Shown: positions 1 to 12,939, counted from the stretch's first letter. The stretch is 64,000 nt of DNA from Erythrocercus mccallii (GCA_013397435.1 VZRG01002349.1:1-64000); one strand, 5' to 3'. Notes: generated from the sequence alone by a model not told the origin. Numbers and translations: made by a program.

Positions 1-3000
1 CCAAAGCCTGGAAGCAGGATGGATGGTGTCTGTAAGTGCTCTGACAAGAAGAGGATTCATTGAGTGACATGGGGCAGTTATTGAGCTCCTTGCTAGAGCT
101 GTTCTACTGGAACCCTGGACCTCTGCTGGGGAAAAAGGCAAAAAGAACCTACTGTAATTCCAGAATTTCCTGTAGCCTTTGCATGAGAAGTATTCTACTG
201 CTTCCAGCTTCCTGACATGATTCCACTGCCCTCTTACAGCGAGGGGTGTTCAATGCTTAAGGAAGATTTTCTTAGTGATACAAATCCCTCAGAAGCCATC
301 ATGTTTGTTCTCAAACTATGTGGTCATAGAGTTTTAGATTTGTGCCTGTGAGGGCAATAAGGTGATGGACAGTCCTGGGATGTGCATCCTGCTGCCTGTT
401 GTATCTCACTTTAGAACAGCCACTTTCCAGCATCCACCTATCTGCTCCATACTGCACAGGACTGGGATACTGTCTAACTTGACATGTCCTGATGGTGGCC
501 ACTCATGTTAGGAGAATTCTCAGTGCCAAGTCAGTGCTTGATGCCTCCTGGCTATGCCAGCTTCAGTCTGCAGGACAGCATCCATTCCCTGCCTCCCAGC
601 GCTGCAGGATTGGAGCCTTTTATCCAGGGCCCAGGGAGGCAAAGCACAGCTCAGCACAGCACACAGGAGCCTGGGCTGTGCTATTTGAAAGCCCTGAGTG
701 AGTGCTGGTGTTCGCTGTTTTACATCACAATTTAGTGCTTTTGTTCAGCGCTTGCAGAGATCCAAAATGAATCCAGTCTGTTGGTACAGCACTTATCAGG
801 GACCAGTGTTTAAGTTATTACTAAAGCAAACAGAAAAATCTCCACCTATTATTTCCAGAGGTTCAATACTTACAATAGATTAACATAGTCAGCTACTATT
901 TGCAGAACAATTTTTTTACTTCTGTGAAAATTAGTTAAAATCACTCCCAAAGTCCTCAAATGATAACACTTTCAGAATTTATCATTTATTGTACTAGTGA
1001 TTTTCTTCATCCTTAATATGCAGTTTCTTAACCAGATTAATACAGGTAGATTTTTTATTATGTATATTTTTACTACATATAGATTTTTGTTATATATACA
1101 CAGATTTTTAATATGCATTTAATAATTCATTAGGAGCTCGAAAGCAGACCCTGCCTTGTAATCAGTTAAAAAAATTACTAAACAATTAGAAACAAATTTA
1201 ATGTAAAATTTAATTTGGGGATTTTTGAGTTTGCCTTAGATTTATATCTATATATTCATAAAGGGAGAAGGATCTCTGATTCTTTTTGCTGCCTTGTAAA
1301 AAGGTATCAGAAAACATCCTCTAACAAAAGTCTGTCTAGGACTGCAGAAAGCTCACAGCTCAGCCCACTTTTACCTTGGATGGGGCTTGTCCAGAAGAAA
1401 CAAAAGGAAAGGCCCTTGTCACTGAGTTGATAGATAGATTAAAAATCTACCCATTCACAGGATGAAGCCTTAGATTAAAATAACCCAAAATAATGAAGAG
1501 AATGTTGAGCTTCTACAAAGTAAGTCAGTGACTGATTCCAGTTCCACGTATATGCACTTGCATAAAGGAGAGTCTAAGGAGGGAGACATTTAGAATCAAT
1601 GAAAGAAATTAATTTGAAATGTAAAATCAAAATAGTGTGTTTATTTGATATGCATCCGTTAGTTATAAGCCACAGTTTATACAAAGTCAAATGAGAGGGC
1701 AGCTCAGCTTAGCCTCTTCATCTTGGGAGACTTAGCCCACTCTGAAAGAATTCAAGCTCTTACCCAGCCCAGTGTCTTGATGGAAAACTAAAGCACCATA
1801 TTCTTGACTTTGGAATTTGTGTTTGAGAACCAACATTCCCTAAAGCGCAGATGATATTTTTATTAATCTTAATCAGATCTCTCTCTTCATTCTTTCTTAT
1901 TCTTTTGAGTTTCCACTGAGCTTGGTAGCAGCTTGCCTTTATAATTTGATCTATTTCTTTCAGTTAAAATACTTGCCTCATGATTAATTAAAGTCTTGAA
2001 TGATAAGATCTAGTTCTGAGCTATTTAACTTGAAAATTAAAGGAAAGGTTGTCATGTTTCACTTGTGTAACCTTAAACATTCCTTTCCCTCTCGTGCCAA
2101 GCATTTTCTGTGACTGACTAGACCACTTTCATTTCCCTATCCATCCAGGTAGCAAAGGAAGCCTTTTACCCCCCAGCTTCTGCTTGCTTTAATAGCCAGC
2201 CAGTTCTGAAATAAATCCCCACCTCTGCATTCCCTTGAGTTTCTGCATTCTGAACTCTGCAGAGAATATCACACCACTTGTTGCACTTGCACACAGCCAC
2301 AGTGCTGCTTCATAATCTCTGACTCACCATTTTCCCTGGAAACACTGTTAGAATGGCCATGTCTAGGGGGTTTTAATAATCTCCAGCTTTCCAGTCAGCT
2401 GCACTGAAGACTGGTGTGAAGCAAAGTCAAGGCAGTAAAAAACAGCAAGAACATCACACCCTTTGGGCTATGCTGCTCACTCTCCTTACTCTGAACTGGA
2501 ATAAAATCCTGTGGATCCCAGATTTCCACTTACTGTCTTCTTTGGTTGACATGCTCTTGAGCACATCTGCTTTTAAAAAAGGTTCTTTGATTTCTGAAAT
2601 AGCACTAACCATAATTTCCTTTCATTCCCCCATAATCAAACAGCAGTGGCTGCAAGGCTCAAACTCAGTAGGTGAGCCCGGAGGACAGGCTCTGCTATTG
2701 CCTTGGTGTGAGTCGGAATGGGCAGGAATGTTTGGTGTTAATACAGTCATCGGGGCCCTTGTCTCTACTTGCCATGAACAAGCACCTCCAAAGCAGAGCC
2801 CTCTGGTGCGGGGTAGTGCTGCAGGGTTCTCAGGGTGATTGCTGATGATGTGGACAGCCTTGGCTTCCCATCCAAAGCATTTTCAGTTGTCTACAAAGAT
2901 AATAAGGATACCACAGGCTGTGTGTCAGGTTCACACTATACTTCAAGGGCCAACTGGGTGAGATACAGTAAAAACATAGACACTCCCATAAAAGAAACGT

Positions 3001-3901
3001 TCAGTACATCTCCACAGTGCTCATTTCTAGACACTTTTTTGGGCAAGAGTTCAGGCTGACAAGTGATTGAAAAGAAATATTCCTCTGTAACCAAGGGAGG
3101 GAATGCACACCTCACTGTAATGCTATTTTGGTTTTGCCAGCCACAGCAATGCAAGAAAATGCAGCATATTCCCACAGAACACCAGGTTGGACTCGCCAAG
3201 GTCACTTTCACTGCACCAAGCCCGATGCCGTGGGCTGGAAGCCGGGGCTTGCTGTGGTCCTTCTCTTCACCGCGCTGCCACATCTGTGCCGACTCACTGC
3301 TGCCCCTGGGCACGGCACAGCTAAGCAGCCAGGCACTCAAAGTCCTCAGCACACTCTTTGTTCCTGCTGCGCTTCGGAGGCCAGGCAGGCGCGGGACCAC
3401 CTCCGGACCCCGCAGCTAATCCTTTCCTAGGAGATGTCTATCACAAATACAAGCAGCAGCAAATCCTATAAGCCCTTCACTGCTGGCTGGTTTGCTCCCA
3501 GCAACCGGGAATGGAAATCCGTTCACCATTTCGGACTAGCTAACCCTGGGCATCCGGAGCCTTGGAGGTGCCTGTACTTTTGGGGGATGTTGACAAAGGG
3601 CTGCCAGGATCTTGGAGCTCCTGTGACTCAGAGAAGCGTTGGAGACGCCTCATTTCTGGAGGCAAAGTTGGATCCTTCAAAACACAGGGTTTGTTTATCC
3701 CCTTCCTTCCTGGCACAGAATAGAGCCTTTTTCTGCAGAAAAGAGGCGGAATTTCAGTACGGCTCTGCAGGGAGGAAGGACAGGCGAGGCCAGGAAGGGT
3801 GTGAGACCTTGGGGCCCCAAACCACACGCGCTGCTCAAGTGCCTTGGCGCCGGCTTGGGAGGAGAATCCCGGGCCGGGAGAGAATCCATAATGCATTTTT
3901 G

Positions 3902-3916
3902 CCACCAGAAGGCAGC
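3902..3916 (+). promoter_or_regulatory. Possible CTCF-like site
   Basis: The 15-mer CCACCAGAAGGCAGC resembles the CTCF core (CCASYAGRKGGC followed by A/G), with one mismatch at the K position. It lies in a local GC-rich patch about 5.7 kb upstream of the CANX promoter. A single motif match of this kind occurs by chance at some rate, so this is a candidate only. Confidence 0.3.
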
Positions 3917-5525
3917 GCGGAGCTGCGGTTGGGAAGAGCTGCTGTTCGCAGGACCAGCCCCGGGGAGAAACAGCAGAAGGAGCTTCTCCCTCTGCTGACT
4001 ATAACCTGCCGTGTTACACTTCCTCGTCCGGGCCCCTTCACTGCCTTTAGGAAAGCACAGGAGAGTACGGCGTTGAGAGAAAGCAATTTTCTTACGATTT
4101 TTTTTGGAAAATAGATATGCATCAGACTTGCCTTGCCCTCCCATCTGCTGGAACTCTCCTGGGGTGAGCATAGGCGTAGACCCCGCCCCAGCATGGACCA
4201 CCCCCCTTGAGCAGCTGCGGCACTGCTCTTGTTTTTGCAGAGGGAGCTAAATGTGCCAAGTCCCTCTGCCCTGCAGCTCCAACCTATGACCTATGGTTAT
4301 TAAGGATACAGAGAATGCACATGAAATCCTTGCTGGCTGGTTGCAGCCACCGTGGCCACAGAGCAACTGTGCCATGACCCTCCCTGTGGGCACTTGCTCC
4401 TCCGTACATCTCATACACGATGGGGAAGGAGCTGTTACTGGGAAGCAGTTTTCCTTTGGGGGGTTGTTTCTCAGAAGCAAGTCCCTTCTGCACGTCACGA
4501 AGCTCTCTGACTTACAGGGCTCTTGATAGCAATTTAATAGGTTGTCTCAGGGGCCGTCTACCAGAAGGTGATGCTCCGTAGCAGGGACAACTGAATAGGA
4601 CATATGTCCCACCTGGGCCATTCTGACAGTAGAGTATTTCAGCACCAACCTACCTTCATCAGCAAGTGTTAGAGGTTCAATTTCTCAAGTCATTCAGGCA
4701 CGTCTACATCCGTGCTGCTCCTCAAAAAAGCCAATTCTGCTAACCCAGCAGAGATCAAACCATGTGTCTTTCACTTGATTTGCTTTCAGCTGGGACAGGC
4801 GCCCAACTCCAGCCACGGAACAGCCACATAAGCACACAGGAGGAAGCCACATGGAGGGTGGCAAGCTGGTAATAGAAAGAAGCTCAGTGTAAAACCACAT
4901 GCAAGATTTAAGTGAAAACAGTAGAGAAGTATGAAAAATAGGGATCAAAAGACAGTGTGCAGGGTACCAACCACATCTGGGTTTCTGTCTTCCTTAAAAG
5001 AAGAGAGTGGTGAGGGTTTTCTCATCAGACACAGACAAAGACCCATTAAAATGGCCGAAATGTATGTTTTCTGTTATCCAGCCTCTTCAGCTCCAGCAGC
5101 TGATGATTGCAAGTGGGAGAGTGGCCAGTCTGGAGAGGTTACTGAGTTAAGTACTGTTAATTCCTTGTTTATTGGCTTCAGTAAATTTGGGTTAGGATGG
5201 GCCAGGGGTTCCAGGTGCTGGCCTTGTGCTGTTTACATGGCATGTCAGGAATGCAGCAAGTCTACCATGATTTTGCTTGTTTTTCAAGAGAATGTGGTGG
5301 GGAAAGCAGAGAGCTGAGGAGGAGCACTGTGCTGACGCCAGCTCAGTTAACCCAGGGTTGCATCTGGCTCCAGATGCCTGGCTTCTTGTGCAGAGCTGGA
5401 AGAGTTCTTGTCCCCTGAAGGCAAAGGGCAAGTGGGATTTGCGTGGGGGGCTCCTGGGCAATCCTGGCCGTGGGACCTCACTGTGCCCCAGAGCAATCAT
5501 ACGTTGTTATGGGAGAAGAAGACCC

Positions 5526-5580
5526 TTCCTTTCTTCCTTTCTTCCTTTCTTCCTTTCTTCCTTTCTTCCTTTCTTCCTTC
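5526..5580. repeat. Microsatellite (TTCCTTTC)n
   Basis: About seven near-perfect copies of the 8-base unit TTCCTTTC form a pure pyrimidine tract on the + strand. It is intergenic and probably length-polymorphic. Confidence 0.95.
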
Positions 5581-5755
5581 CTAGAGTCAGTCTGGATATT
5601 GTCTTGCCCTTCTTCCCCCTAAATAATAAACCTATTTACCTCTTTCCTTTCTCCCTAGGATATTCAGTGTTTTAATGGAATTTCAGTTGCCATTAATCAC
5701 ATCCAATCAATCTGTCAAAACTTTAAACATTCAGAAACTTGACCATTGAAAAATG

Positions 5756-5890
5756 ATTGATTTTTGTTTGTTTGGGGGGGAAGTGGGTTTGTGTGTTGTT
5801 TGTTTGTTTGTTTTTGTTGTGAGTTTGTGGGGGGGGGTTGTGGTTTTTGGGGGGGTTCTTGGTTTTGGAGTTTGTCTTTTTTTGTTCCTC
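5756..5890. repeat. G/T-rich low-complexity tract
   Basis: This is a long stretch of TTTG units with G-runs of 7 (5774-5780), 9 (5829-5837) and 7 (5849-5855) bases and almost no A or C. It produces spurious open frames on both strands (Gly/Val/Phe-rich and Lys/Asn/Pro-rich) that should not be taken as genes. Confidence 0.9.
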
Positions 5891-6972
5891 AAAACAAAGA
5901 ACTGCTTCCAAACACACAAAGCACAAGCCCTGAGCCAGACGCCCCCAGTGGTGCCATGTAAGGCGGTATTGACTCAAGAGGTTATCATAGAGGAATTATC
6001 ACAGAGCCATGAGCAGCTGGGGGAGAGCAGCTATTGCCAGTCAATCTCTGATCTGGTGAATGTGAAATGTGTGAGCTAAAGTGGAAAGATTCTGTTCCAG
6101 CACAGTGTCTCTCTTGGCCTTGCTGCTAATCACACTCACAGCCCCCCTCTGTGTCCTGGCTCTCAGAAAGCTGTGGGGATTGAGCATTTTCTTCTTTGCA
6201 AAAGGTTTTGGGCATTGCTGATGCCCTCAGGACACCAAGGTGTTGGCAGCCTCTTGCTGTTGCTGGCAAGTCTTCAGTTGTGTTTAAATCCAAAGGGTAA
6301 CCTGCATTTCCCTAGTGAAGGAATAACTCCTGTTGTACGAGTTGCAACCATGCTTGGATACAAATGCCTCAGGTGTGAGACCCTCAGGGAGGACACAATT
6401 CTGGGAATATATGAGGGCCACTCTCAAGCAACTCTACATCAGATCCATGAAAGAACTGGCAGAAAGGGGCACAGTAGAAGCCAAATGGTACCCAGCAAAC
6501 TGCTGCAATGCCTATGGGAGCCAGGAAAGTGGTGAACAACCATCAGGATTTCCCTACCTTACGTCCAGACTAAACCTGCACCTACTGTCTCACCTTGGGT
6601 AACTCTGATTTTCTAGGTCCTAGAAGTTGTCTGTTAAGTTCCTGTTCTCAGGGACATTTCCCAGCTTGTGCAAACGGTATCAGGAGGATAGATTTTCTTT
6701 TTCCACCTCAGTACTGTGTCTGCCTGTCTCTTTTGAACCATCTGTGAGAGCTCTGTTAGTGCTTCTCTGTTAATTTTTTCTTCTATTTATCTGCTTCATC
6801 TTATTACAATTAATTTATAACACTTCTTTCATTCATATTTGTTAGCTTTGAAAATGGCAGGACTTCATTATTTCCCTTTAAGATGATTATCCTCCCCCTG
6901 TTGTGATGTTCATGCATCTTTTCCCATACTTCTCTCAAGCATTGTCTCCAGAGACATCTTTGTAACAAAATG

Positions 6973-6990
6973 TGTTTTCCATGGAAAACA
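6973..6990. repeat. Perfect 18-bp palindrome
   Basis: TGTTTTCCATGGAAAACA reads identically on both strands. It is intergenic and no gene context suggests a function. Confidence 0.9.
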
Positions 6991-9473
6991 TTCCAGGGCA
7001 TATGGACATTGCTCCTTACAGAGATGTGAGCTTGCCTTCCCTCCTGCAGTTCAAAGTTTGAAAGAGCAAAAGTCAGTGTTCTCTCATTCGTTGTCTGACT
7101 TGACTGCCTGCTCTCTGCCAGTGTGGTGTCTCTCCTGTCACGCTGACCTGCTGGATTTTCCACTCACTTCTTGCCAGTTTTCCAGAGGAGATGAGTCTGA
7201 AAAGTTGCACTACTAGTGCTTGAAATGGAAGAACTCTAGCAATGTGGCAAAGCCCTGAAGGGATTAAGGAAGGAGGAACACCAAGTTAGAGGGAATTAAG
7301 AAAGTACCAGTGGAAAGCAGATGATAACACTCGGGGCAAGAAAGTTCCCCAAATGGAATTACTCAAAGTTCTAGTGCACTTATAAACTGAGTGTTGCTTC
7401 TCACTTCTGAGGCGTGCATATTCAGGCTCTGCCAGTCTCACCACAGTGCCTGATTTCTGCCTTTCCAACTGTACTGCCAAAGTCAGAGAACAACACACTT
7501 CCTGAGTGTTTGTCAGTGGGACAAAGCAAATCTGATGCAATAAAACCTGAACACACCAAAATGTTTTTCTTTGACAATGTCATGTTTGCCATGTGGTATC
7601 TGCCATTCTCTTTCTTTCATCTTCCCTGTCCTGGCACTCCAGAGTCTAAAAATACCATCTTCTCAGCTGCCAAAGAAGTTAAATCTCTGTGCATATTTCT
7701 TCTGTTTCCTTTACTCATCCCTTTTGTTTTCCTTCTGGATTCTCTCTCTCTTGTGTTCATTCTGTATTTCTTTTATCTAAGTTCAAACATCTCAAAAATC
7801 TCTGCATAGGATATGCTTTTAGCAGATTCTTCTTTTTTTTTTTTTCCTTTTTAACTTACATTGTTCTGTTCCCCTTGATGACAAAGCAGCACAGGCAGGA
7901 CCCTGCTCCAGGGCTGCCTGCCTGTGCCATGATTCAGCAGGTTGTAAAAGGAAGGAATGTTTTCTTTTTCGGGAAAGGGTGGGAGAGAAAGGGAAGCACG
8001 CGGGCATGTGTGTGTGTGTATGTATGTTTGACTTCCTGGTGCTTCTGTGATTTCAGCAGTAGTATTATGCTGTCCTGCAGTCATGCTGGAGTTAATCTGT
8101 TTCAAAAGAAAGGCTTGAAAGATATTTGGTGGTGAAATGGGTTTGCCTAGATTGAGGAGGGCACTTGCTAAAATATACTGCTTTGTTACTCAAAGTATTT
8201 TTCCATAGTGTTTTAAGATTTTTCTTTAAGCATTTGATATCCTCTGTGCTGCCTCTGTTTCCCTGCCTGTCTGCATCTTCTGCTCAGTCTGGGTATAGCT
8301 CAACAGAGCAGTTTAGGAGCCAGCTTGGTGTCTTTCTGGAAAAATATGTTTGATTCCAAACTTTGATGCAAGCAGGGATTTGCTGATTTCATTTATGCTG
8401 AGGCTTATTTCTGAATGCTGGGGCCCTGCTTGCTTTGTCCTAACACGGTGGAATTTTCTGTGGGGAAACTTATACTGCTGACTCATTGCATCAACTCAAA
8501 CCAGATTTATGTTTACAAAGGAAAAAAACACCACCCTTTTCTTTCTTACTTTTCCTTAGTAATATTTGATTTATTATTCCTACAGCATACCTCCTATCTC
8601 CTGGAACAGTCTGCAGCCCACAGAGCACACAGGAGCTCACTTTGAACTGGGTGGTTCAGACACAGCTTTCTATTGAACTGTTCTCAGCTGGTGCAGCTCA
8701 GAGACAGCTCAAAGGTGCTGTAACTTCCAGGGTACCAGGAGCCTGTTTTCCTCGCCCCAGGGCCATGTTCCCTGCTCTCCCACATGGCTGTGCATGTGGC
8801 AGGACACGGAGACTCTTCAAGTTTAATCTTGACCTCGTTCATGTGATGCTTTCAAACCTGGCATCTCCTACGGCCTGTCTGTCCCCTTGGCCCAACAGGG
8901 ACACCGATTTCTGTATTTACCTGTGTTTTTTTACCGATTCAATGTACAAATGTTCAGCATTTACACAGTATTTCAATTCTACCAAACTATGTTACTTTCA
9001 TTTTCAAAATACAGCACAGGTTAAAGGTTCCGGAATTGCACAAGGCCTTTGGGCAAGCAGCTGCTGAGCAGCGCTGCCATGTTCCGAACACACTGCAGCC
9101 TACGTCACTGTTCGCTATTTTGTTAAACCCTCGGCTTGAAATTGAGGAAAAAAACCCACCGGATAAATTGAATTTTCTGAATAGGCAAGAAAACGTGAAC
9201 ACCGTTTCTAAGGAACGATAAGACATAAAGACGGCTTTGCGGTTTCACACAGCGGTATTTTAGGAGGCAGTGGGTGAGGGGCGTGAGGGGATGAGGGGGC
9301 GGGGAGAGGGCTTGATGTGTTGGCCCCGCCCCCTGCCGCCCCTTACCGCCCCCTATCGCCCGCAACGCCCTTTCCGCAGCGCCCCTGGACCAAGACCCGT
9401 TGAGACCCCGCCCACATGCCGACGGCCTGCCCTCAACCACCCAATCAGCCGGCACTTCCTGCAACCTCACCAA

Positions 9474-9492
9474 CCAATGACCGCGCTCCACG
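9474..9492 (+). promoter_or_regulatory. CANX: ER-stress response element (ERSE), exact match
   Basis: CCAAT (9474-9478), nine bases, then CCACG (9488-9492) fits the ERSE consensus CCAAT-N9-CCACG exactly. In known ER-chaperone promoters NF-Y binds CCAAT and ATF6/XBP1 binds CCACG. The other three CCAAT boxes nearby lack CCACG at the required distance. A position just upstream of the presumed start of CANX fits induction by the unfolded protein response. Confidence 0.8.
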
Positions 9493-9639
9493 AAGGGCAG
9501 CGCCGTTGGGGGCGTGTTTAGAGGCGGGCCGGCAGTTGAGCGGCAGTGATTTCAGCCAATCAGAGAGCAAATCAGGCGACTGGGCGGGCGGACGGGCGAG
9601 ATGTCCGCCAATGGGAGAGGATGAGGGACGTGAGGCGGG

Positions 9640-9738
9640 GGTGGGGCTGGCGCGCGGCAGATAGGCGGGCGGCGGCGGGCGCGCGGGCACGTGACGGAGG
9701 TGAGGGGAGCCCGGCGGCGGTGGCCGGGGCGGCGCGGG
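9640..9738 (+). other. CANX: Presumed non-coding first exon of CANX
   Basis: The start codon of CANX lies in a second exon preceded by an acceptor at 17,488, so at least one upstream untranslated exon is required. A consensus donor (GCGGG|GTGAGT) follows position 9738 inside the CpG island. A second strong donor (TTCTG|GTAAGT) follows 10,075 and could end a longer or alternative first exon. The left boundary given here is a guess. Confidence 0.4.
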
Positions 9739-11100
9739 GTGAGTGTGTCCATGCGTCGGTCCGTGCCTTCCCTCCACAGCCGCTGCGGCTCCGGAACATC
9801 GGGGCTGGGGAGCGGGGAACGGGCCCGCCCGCGGCGTGAGGCTGTGGGGGACCCGGGCCTGTCGTGAGGAGTGCGGCGGGTCGCTGCTGGGCCGTGGGGG
9901 GTGGGCGGCCTCATCCCGGCGGTGGGAGGAGGCGAGGACACCCCGGAGTCAGGGCGGGAGGGACGGCCTGGGAAGGTCCCTGCGGCCGGGGGCGGGCGCG
10001 GGGCTGCGGCGGCGGCGGGTCCTGCCCGGCACCCGCAGGGCTCGGAGCGGCCTGGAGGGAGCGGCGGCTCTTCTGGTAAGTTCTGTGAGCGCCGCTCTGG
10101 GCAGTGGCTGGTGCCAGGGCCTCGGGGTGGAACCGAGACGGAGGCGAGGTTCGGACATGGATGTGGGTAGCGCGTGGTTTAGGTTTTATCTGGCTAGGTG
10201 TTCCAGTGTCGGAAATGATCTTGAACGTGCTTCGCATGCAGCCCCGCAAAGGGAGAACAGGAGGTGGGTGCGGAGCATGGCGTGGGCCTGGTTGGGGCTG
10301 TGCGAGGGGAAGGAGAAGCCTGTGGAAAGGGGGAGCTCAGGGCGCGGAGCTGGAGGCCCAACAGGTGAAGTGCAGGCAAAGAATCTGCAGCAGGAAGATC
10401 TGAGAATTTAAAGGAATTGAAATGCCTGCTTTGATTTTTGTCCCCCAAATTCGTTCGCATTGAGTGTCTTTAAAGTAGTGTATAAATGACATCTCATTTC
10501 TCGTTTCTGACTGAGGATTGTATTGTGTGCTTTTAAAAGAAAAAAACCCGCTTTGAATTAAAGCATGTACAGCACATTGCTTTCTTATCTGTACTGATTC
10601 TAAAGTGTGAACTTTCACATGCAGGTTTGTGGTTCAGAACTTTCTAGGCTGCAGAAAGAGAAATGCTGCAGGTGATTTGTGAAGGGAAACAGACATGTAT
10701 TAGTGATAGTAGTAATGGTAAAGTCCTCCATATGATCAGTGTTAACATAATTAATGCTGCAGATCATCGTGGAAAACTCTTTCTGGAACTTATTTAGAGT
10801 ATGTTAGATGTCTTGAAGCTGGTCTCTAGGCATGTAATGAATGTATTTCTAAATGTAGTATGTTTACTTAACGACGTCAAGTAAGCACAGTTGACACATG
10901 GGTTTTTATGGGACAGTTTTGCACGTTGTGGTTTTGGTTGTTGCTAAAGTACTGCAAAGAGATAGCAGAACTATAATAATATATGAGCTAATGCAGATAA
11001 AATAATGGTTAAATATAGGTGGGTATATATATTACTCTAGGTTCATGCTGAGGTACCTGACTTCAAAGACCACCTTATTGTTAATTTGGCTGTATTTGAT

Positions 11101-11190
11101 GGGCTTATGCAAAATACTTAATAAAATCAATAAATTTTATTAATTAATAATATTAGGAAAAGGTCAGAGTAAAACTGTGTTTGTTTTGAC
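11101..11190 (+). repeat. Left arm of a ~90-bp inverted repeat
   Basis: This 90-base AT-rich segment is the reverse complement of 12,940-13,031, with four mismatches and one 2-base gap (about 95% identity). It is inside CANX intron 1, and the loop between the arms is about 1.75 kb. Similarity stops abruptly at both ends and no matching target-site duplication was seen. It may be two oppositely oriented copies of one dispersed repeat, terminal inverted repeats of an old element, or a local inverted duplication. Confidence 0.9.
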
Positions 11191-12939
11191 TTTTAGTATT
11201 TCTAGTTTAAAAAAACATTAAGAAGAAGATGTACAAATTACAGGCAGCATCAGAATCTGTATAATATGTAAACTGCTATTTGGGATCATCTGCCTCCCTA
11301 GGGGGGGAATGTAGTGTAAAATAGTAAGAGAGTGTTCAATTTCTGTCAGATTACCCTCTCATTTGTTGTGCTGTAGCACTTCTCCCTAAATAAATGAATA
11401 AATCCTTTACAGAGAATACATTGAGGCTTGTACTTAGGTCTGCCTTTTACTTCCTTTTCTGGCCTTTGATTTTCTGCCTCTGGTAGTAATCATGGTGGCA
11501 GCCTGTTCTTGCTGGAATCAGTTCTGTAGCAGCGCAAACTTGAATTGATTTCTAGGTGTGATGGTCTCAAAGATCTTAGGGTCCCTCCAGATCTGCTGCT
11601 ACCTAATAAAATTTTCCTAGCAGCCCATCTGTTTTATGAGGTCAAAAAGCCTCACGGTTCTGTCTTTACCCTCCAAGGACTTCCAGTTCTACAGGAAGGA
11701 TATCTGTGCTGACAAACAGTATCTGCTTTTTGCTTCTGTACTGTATCTGAAATGGTGTACATTATTTTTAGAAACTGGTATATTTGAAATGCCTATTAAA
11801 AGCAAGCTTTGTTGCTTTCCCTTTTCACACCTAATCCCTTGCCTGGTTTGTGCTCTCTACAACCCAAACAGGAGGCAGCTTTTTCTGTGGGGCTCTTCGA
11901 GAGAGGTTTGACTAATCCTTTCCTGGAGACTTCGTCCTCATATAGAAGTGTATCCCAGTCACCCCTTACTGAACCAAAAAAAAAAGGGTGTAGGAGGGTA
12001 AACCACCACCATGGAGAGTTCTTGCCTCTCTTCTCTTGATAGTAAGGTGGTTTTCTTTAGCCTTGTCTGCCATTCATTGAGTTGTGATGTTAAAGGCAGA
12101 ACCTTCACAATGCTGAAGTCCAGCTGAAAAAATAGTATTTCAGGGGAAAAAGTATTGTCTGCATTATATCAGTTTTTGTATATACATGAACATAATTTTA
12201 TTATATCCCCTTTTGAGGGGTGCTGAGGCACTGTACTGTTGTTGAAATTATATTATTTGGTCTCACAGTATTCAGCTTCATGATGTCCATCCCCCAAGTC
12301 TGCCTAAAGGCAGGTGACAAACCTGAAACTGTGGCATTAAACTGGCTCTGCTGCTAACAGCTTTATTTCCTCTATCCTTGGCTACTTACTTTCACTAGTA
12401 CTGCTACAACCCTTTTTGCTTTTGCTGCTGGGCTGGCCTGGGGTATTGATTCAGGGTTAAAATAACGTGGCAGAAGGACTTCGAGCCATCTTAAACCAGC
12501 GGCTGGTTCATCATGAGGCTGTGTAAACAGTTACCCTGGCACCGCAGAGGAGGCAGGATGTGGAAGGCAGAGGGATTGTGAGATGTAGAAGAGATTTCCT
12601 CTGCTCTTCAGTAGTTCTGACTTCAGGAAATTAGTGCACTACCAAGTAGGGTAACTGAGCCTTTGCTCAAAACCCACAGAACTCTCATTTGAGAGGGAAA
12701 ATGGATATTTGTCTCAGCCTTTCTGTTCTTGCCTCCTTGCAATTTTTTTTTTGTGTTGTGATGAATCATCTTTATGTTTGACTTCAATTTTTTCTTCCCT
12801 GATTCTTGCCTTGCATGAGGTGTTGTGCTTGTTTTCACTGGTGTGCTTCTGCTGTGAATACCACACTGAAACCCAGTGTTTGGAGCACGGGTAGTGGGTT
12901 TTGTTCTTCCTTTGCTTAAGCTACTCAACTGAGACTTCA

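Larger units (their letters stand above)
1..9239. other. Intergenic region upstream of CANX, no gene recognised
   Basis: No open frame here reads as a known protein, and none shows a chain of exons with in-phase splice sites. The longest frames (for example 3434-4114) are compositionally unremarkable and overlap equally long frames on the other strand. The stretch holds AT-rich DNA around 1020-1130, a GC-richer patch at 3200-4250, a tetranucleotide-type microsatellite near 5526, a G/T-rich low-complexity tract at 5756-5890, a poly-T run near 7830 and a short TG repeat near 8005. Regulatory elements or non-coding transcripts cannot be excluded from sequence alone. Confidence 0.6.
9240..10420 (+). 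promoter_or_regulatory. CANX: CANX CpG-island promoter
   Basis: GC content and CpG density rise sharply at about 9,240 and fall after about 10,400. Four CCAAT boxes on the + strand lie at 9441, 9474, 9556 and 9608, GC boxes are abundant, and a canonical E-box CACGTG is at 9688-9693. No TATA box is evident, as is usual for broadly expressed chaperone genes. The only recognisable gene downstream on this strand is CANX. Transcription probably starts between about 9,560 and 9,720; the exact site cannot be read from the sequence. Confidence 0.8.

Noticed and set aside
3434..4114. 226-aa + strand frame in the upstream intergenic region
   Set aside because: No domain or family resemblance, overlapping long frames on both strands, no splice context. 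It is best explained by the local GC-rich composition.
5723..5977. Lys/Asn/Thr/Pro-rich and Gly/Val-rich frames near 5.7-6.0 kb
   Set aside because: They are translations of the G/T low-complexity tract.
9743..10411. 222-aa + strand frame in the CANX CpG island
   Set aside because: Its composition is driven by GC content, several overlapping frames are equally open, and it lies where the untranslated first exon and intron start of CANX are expected.
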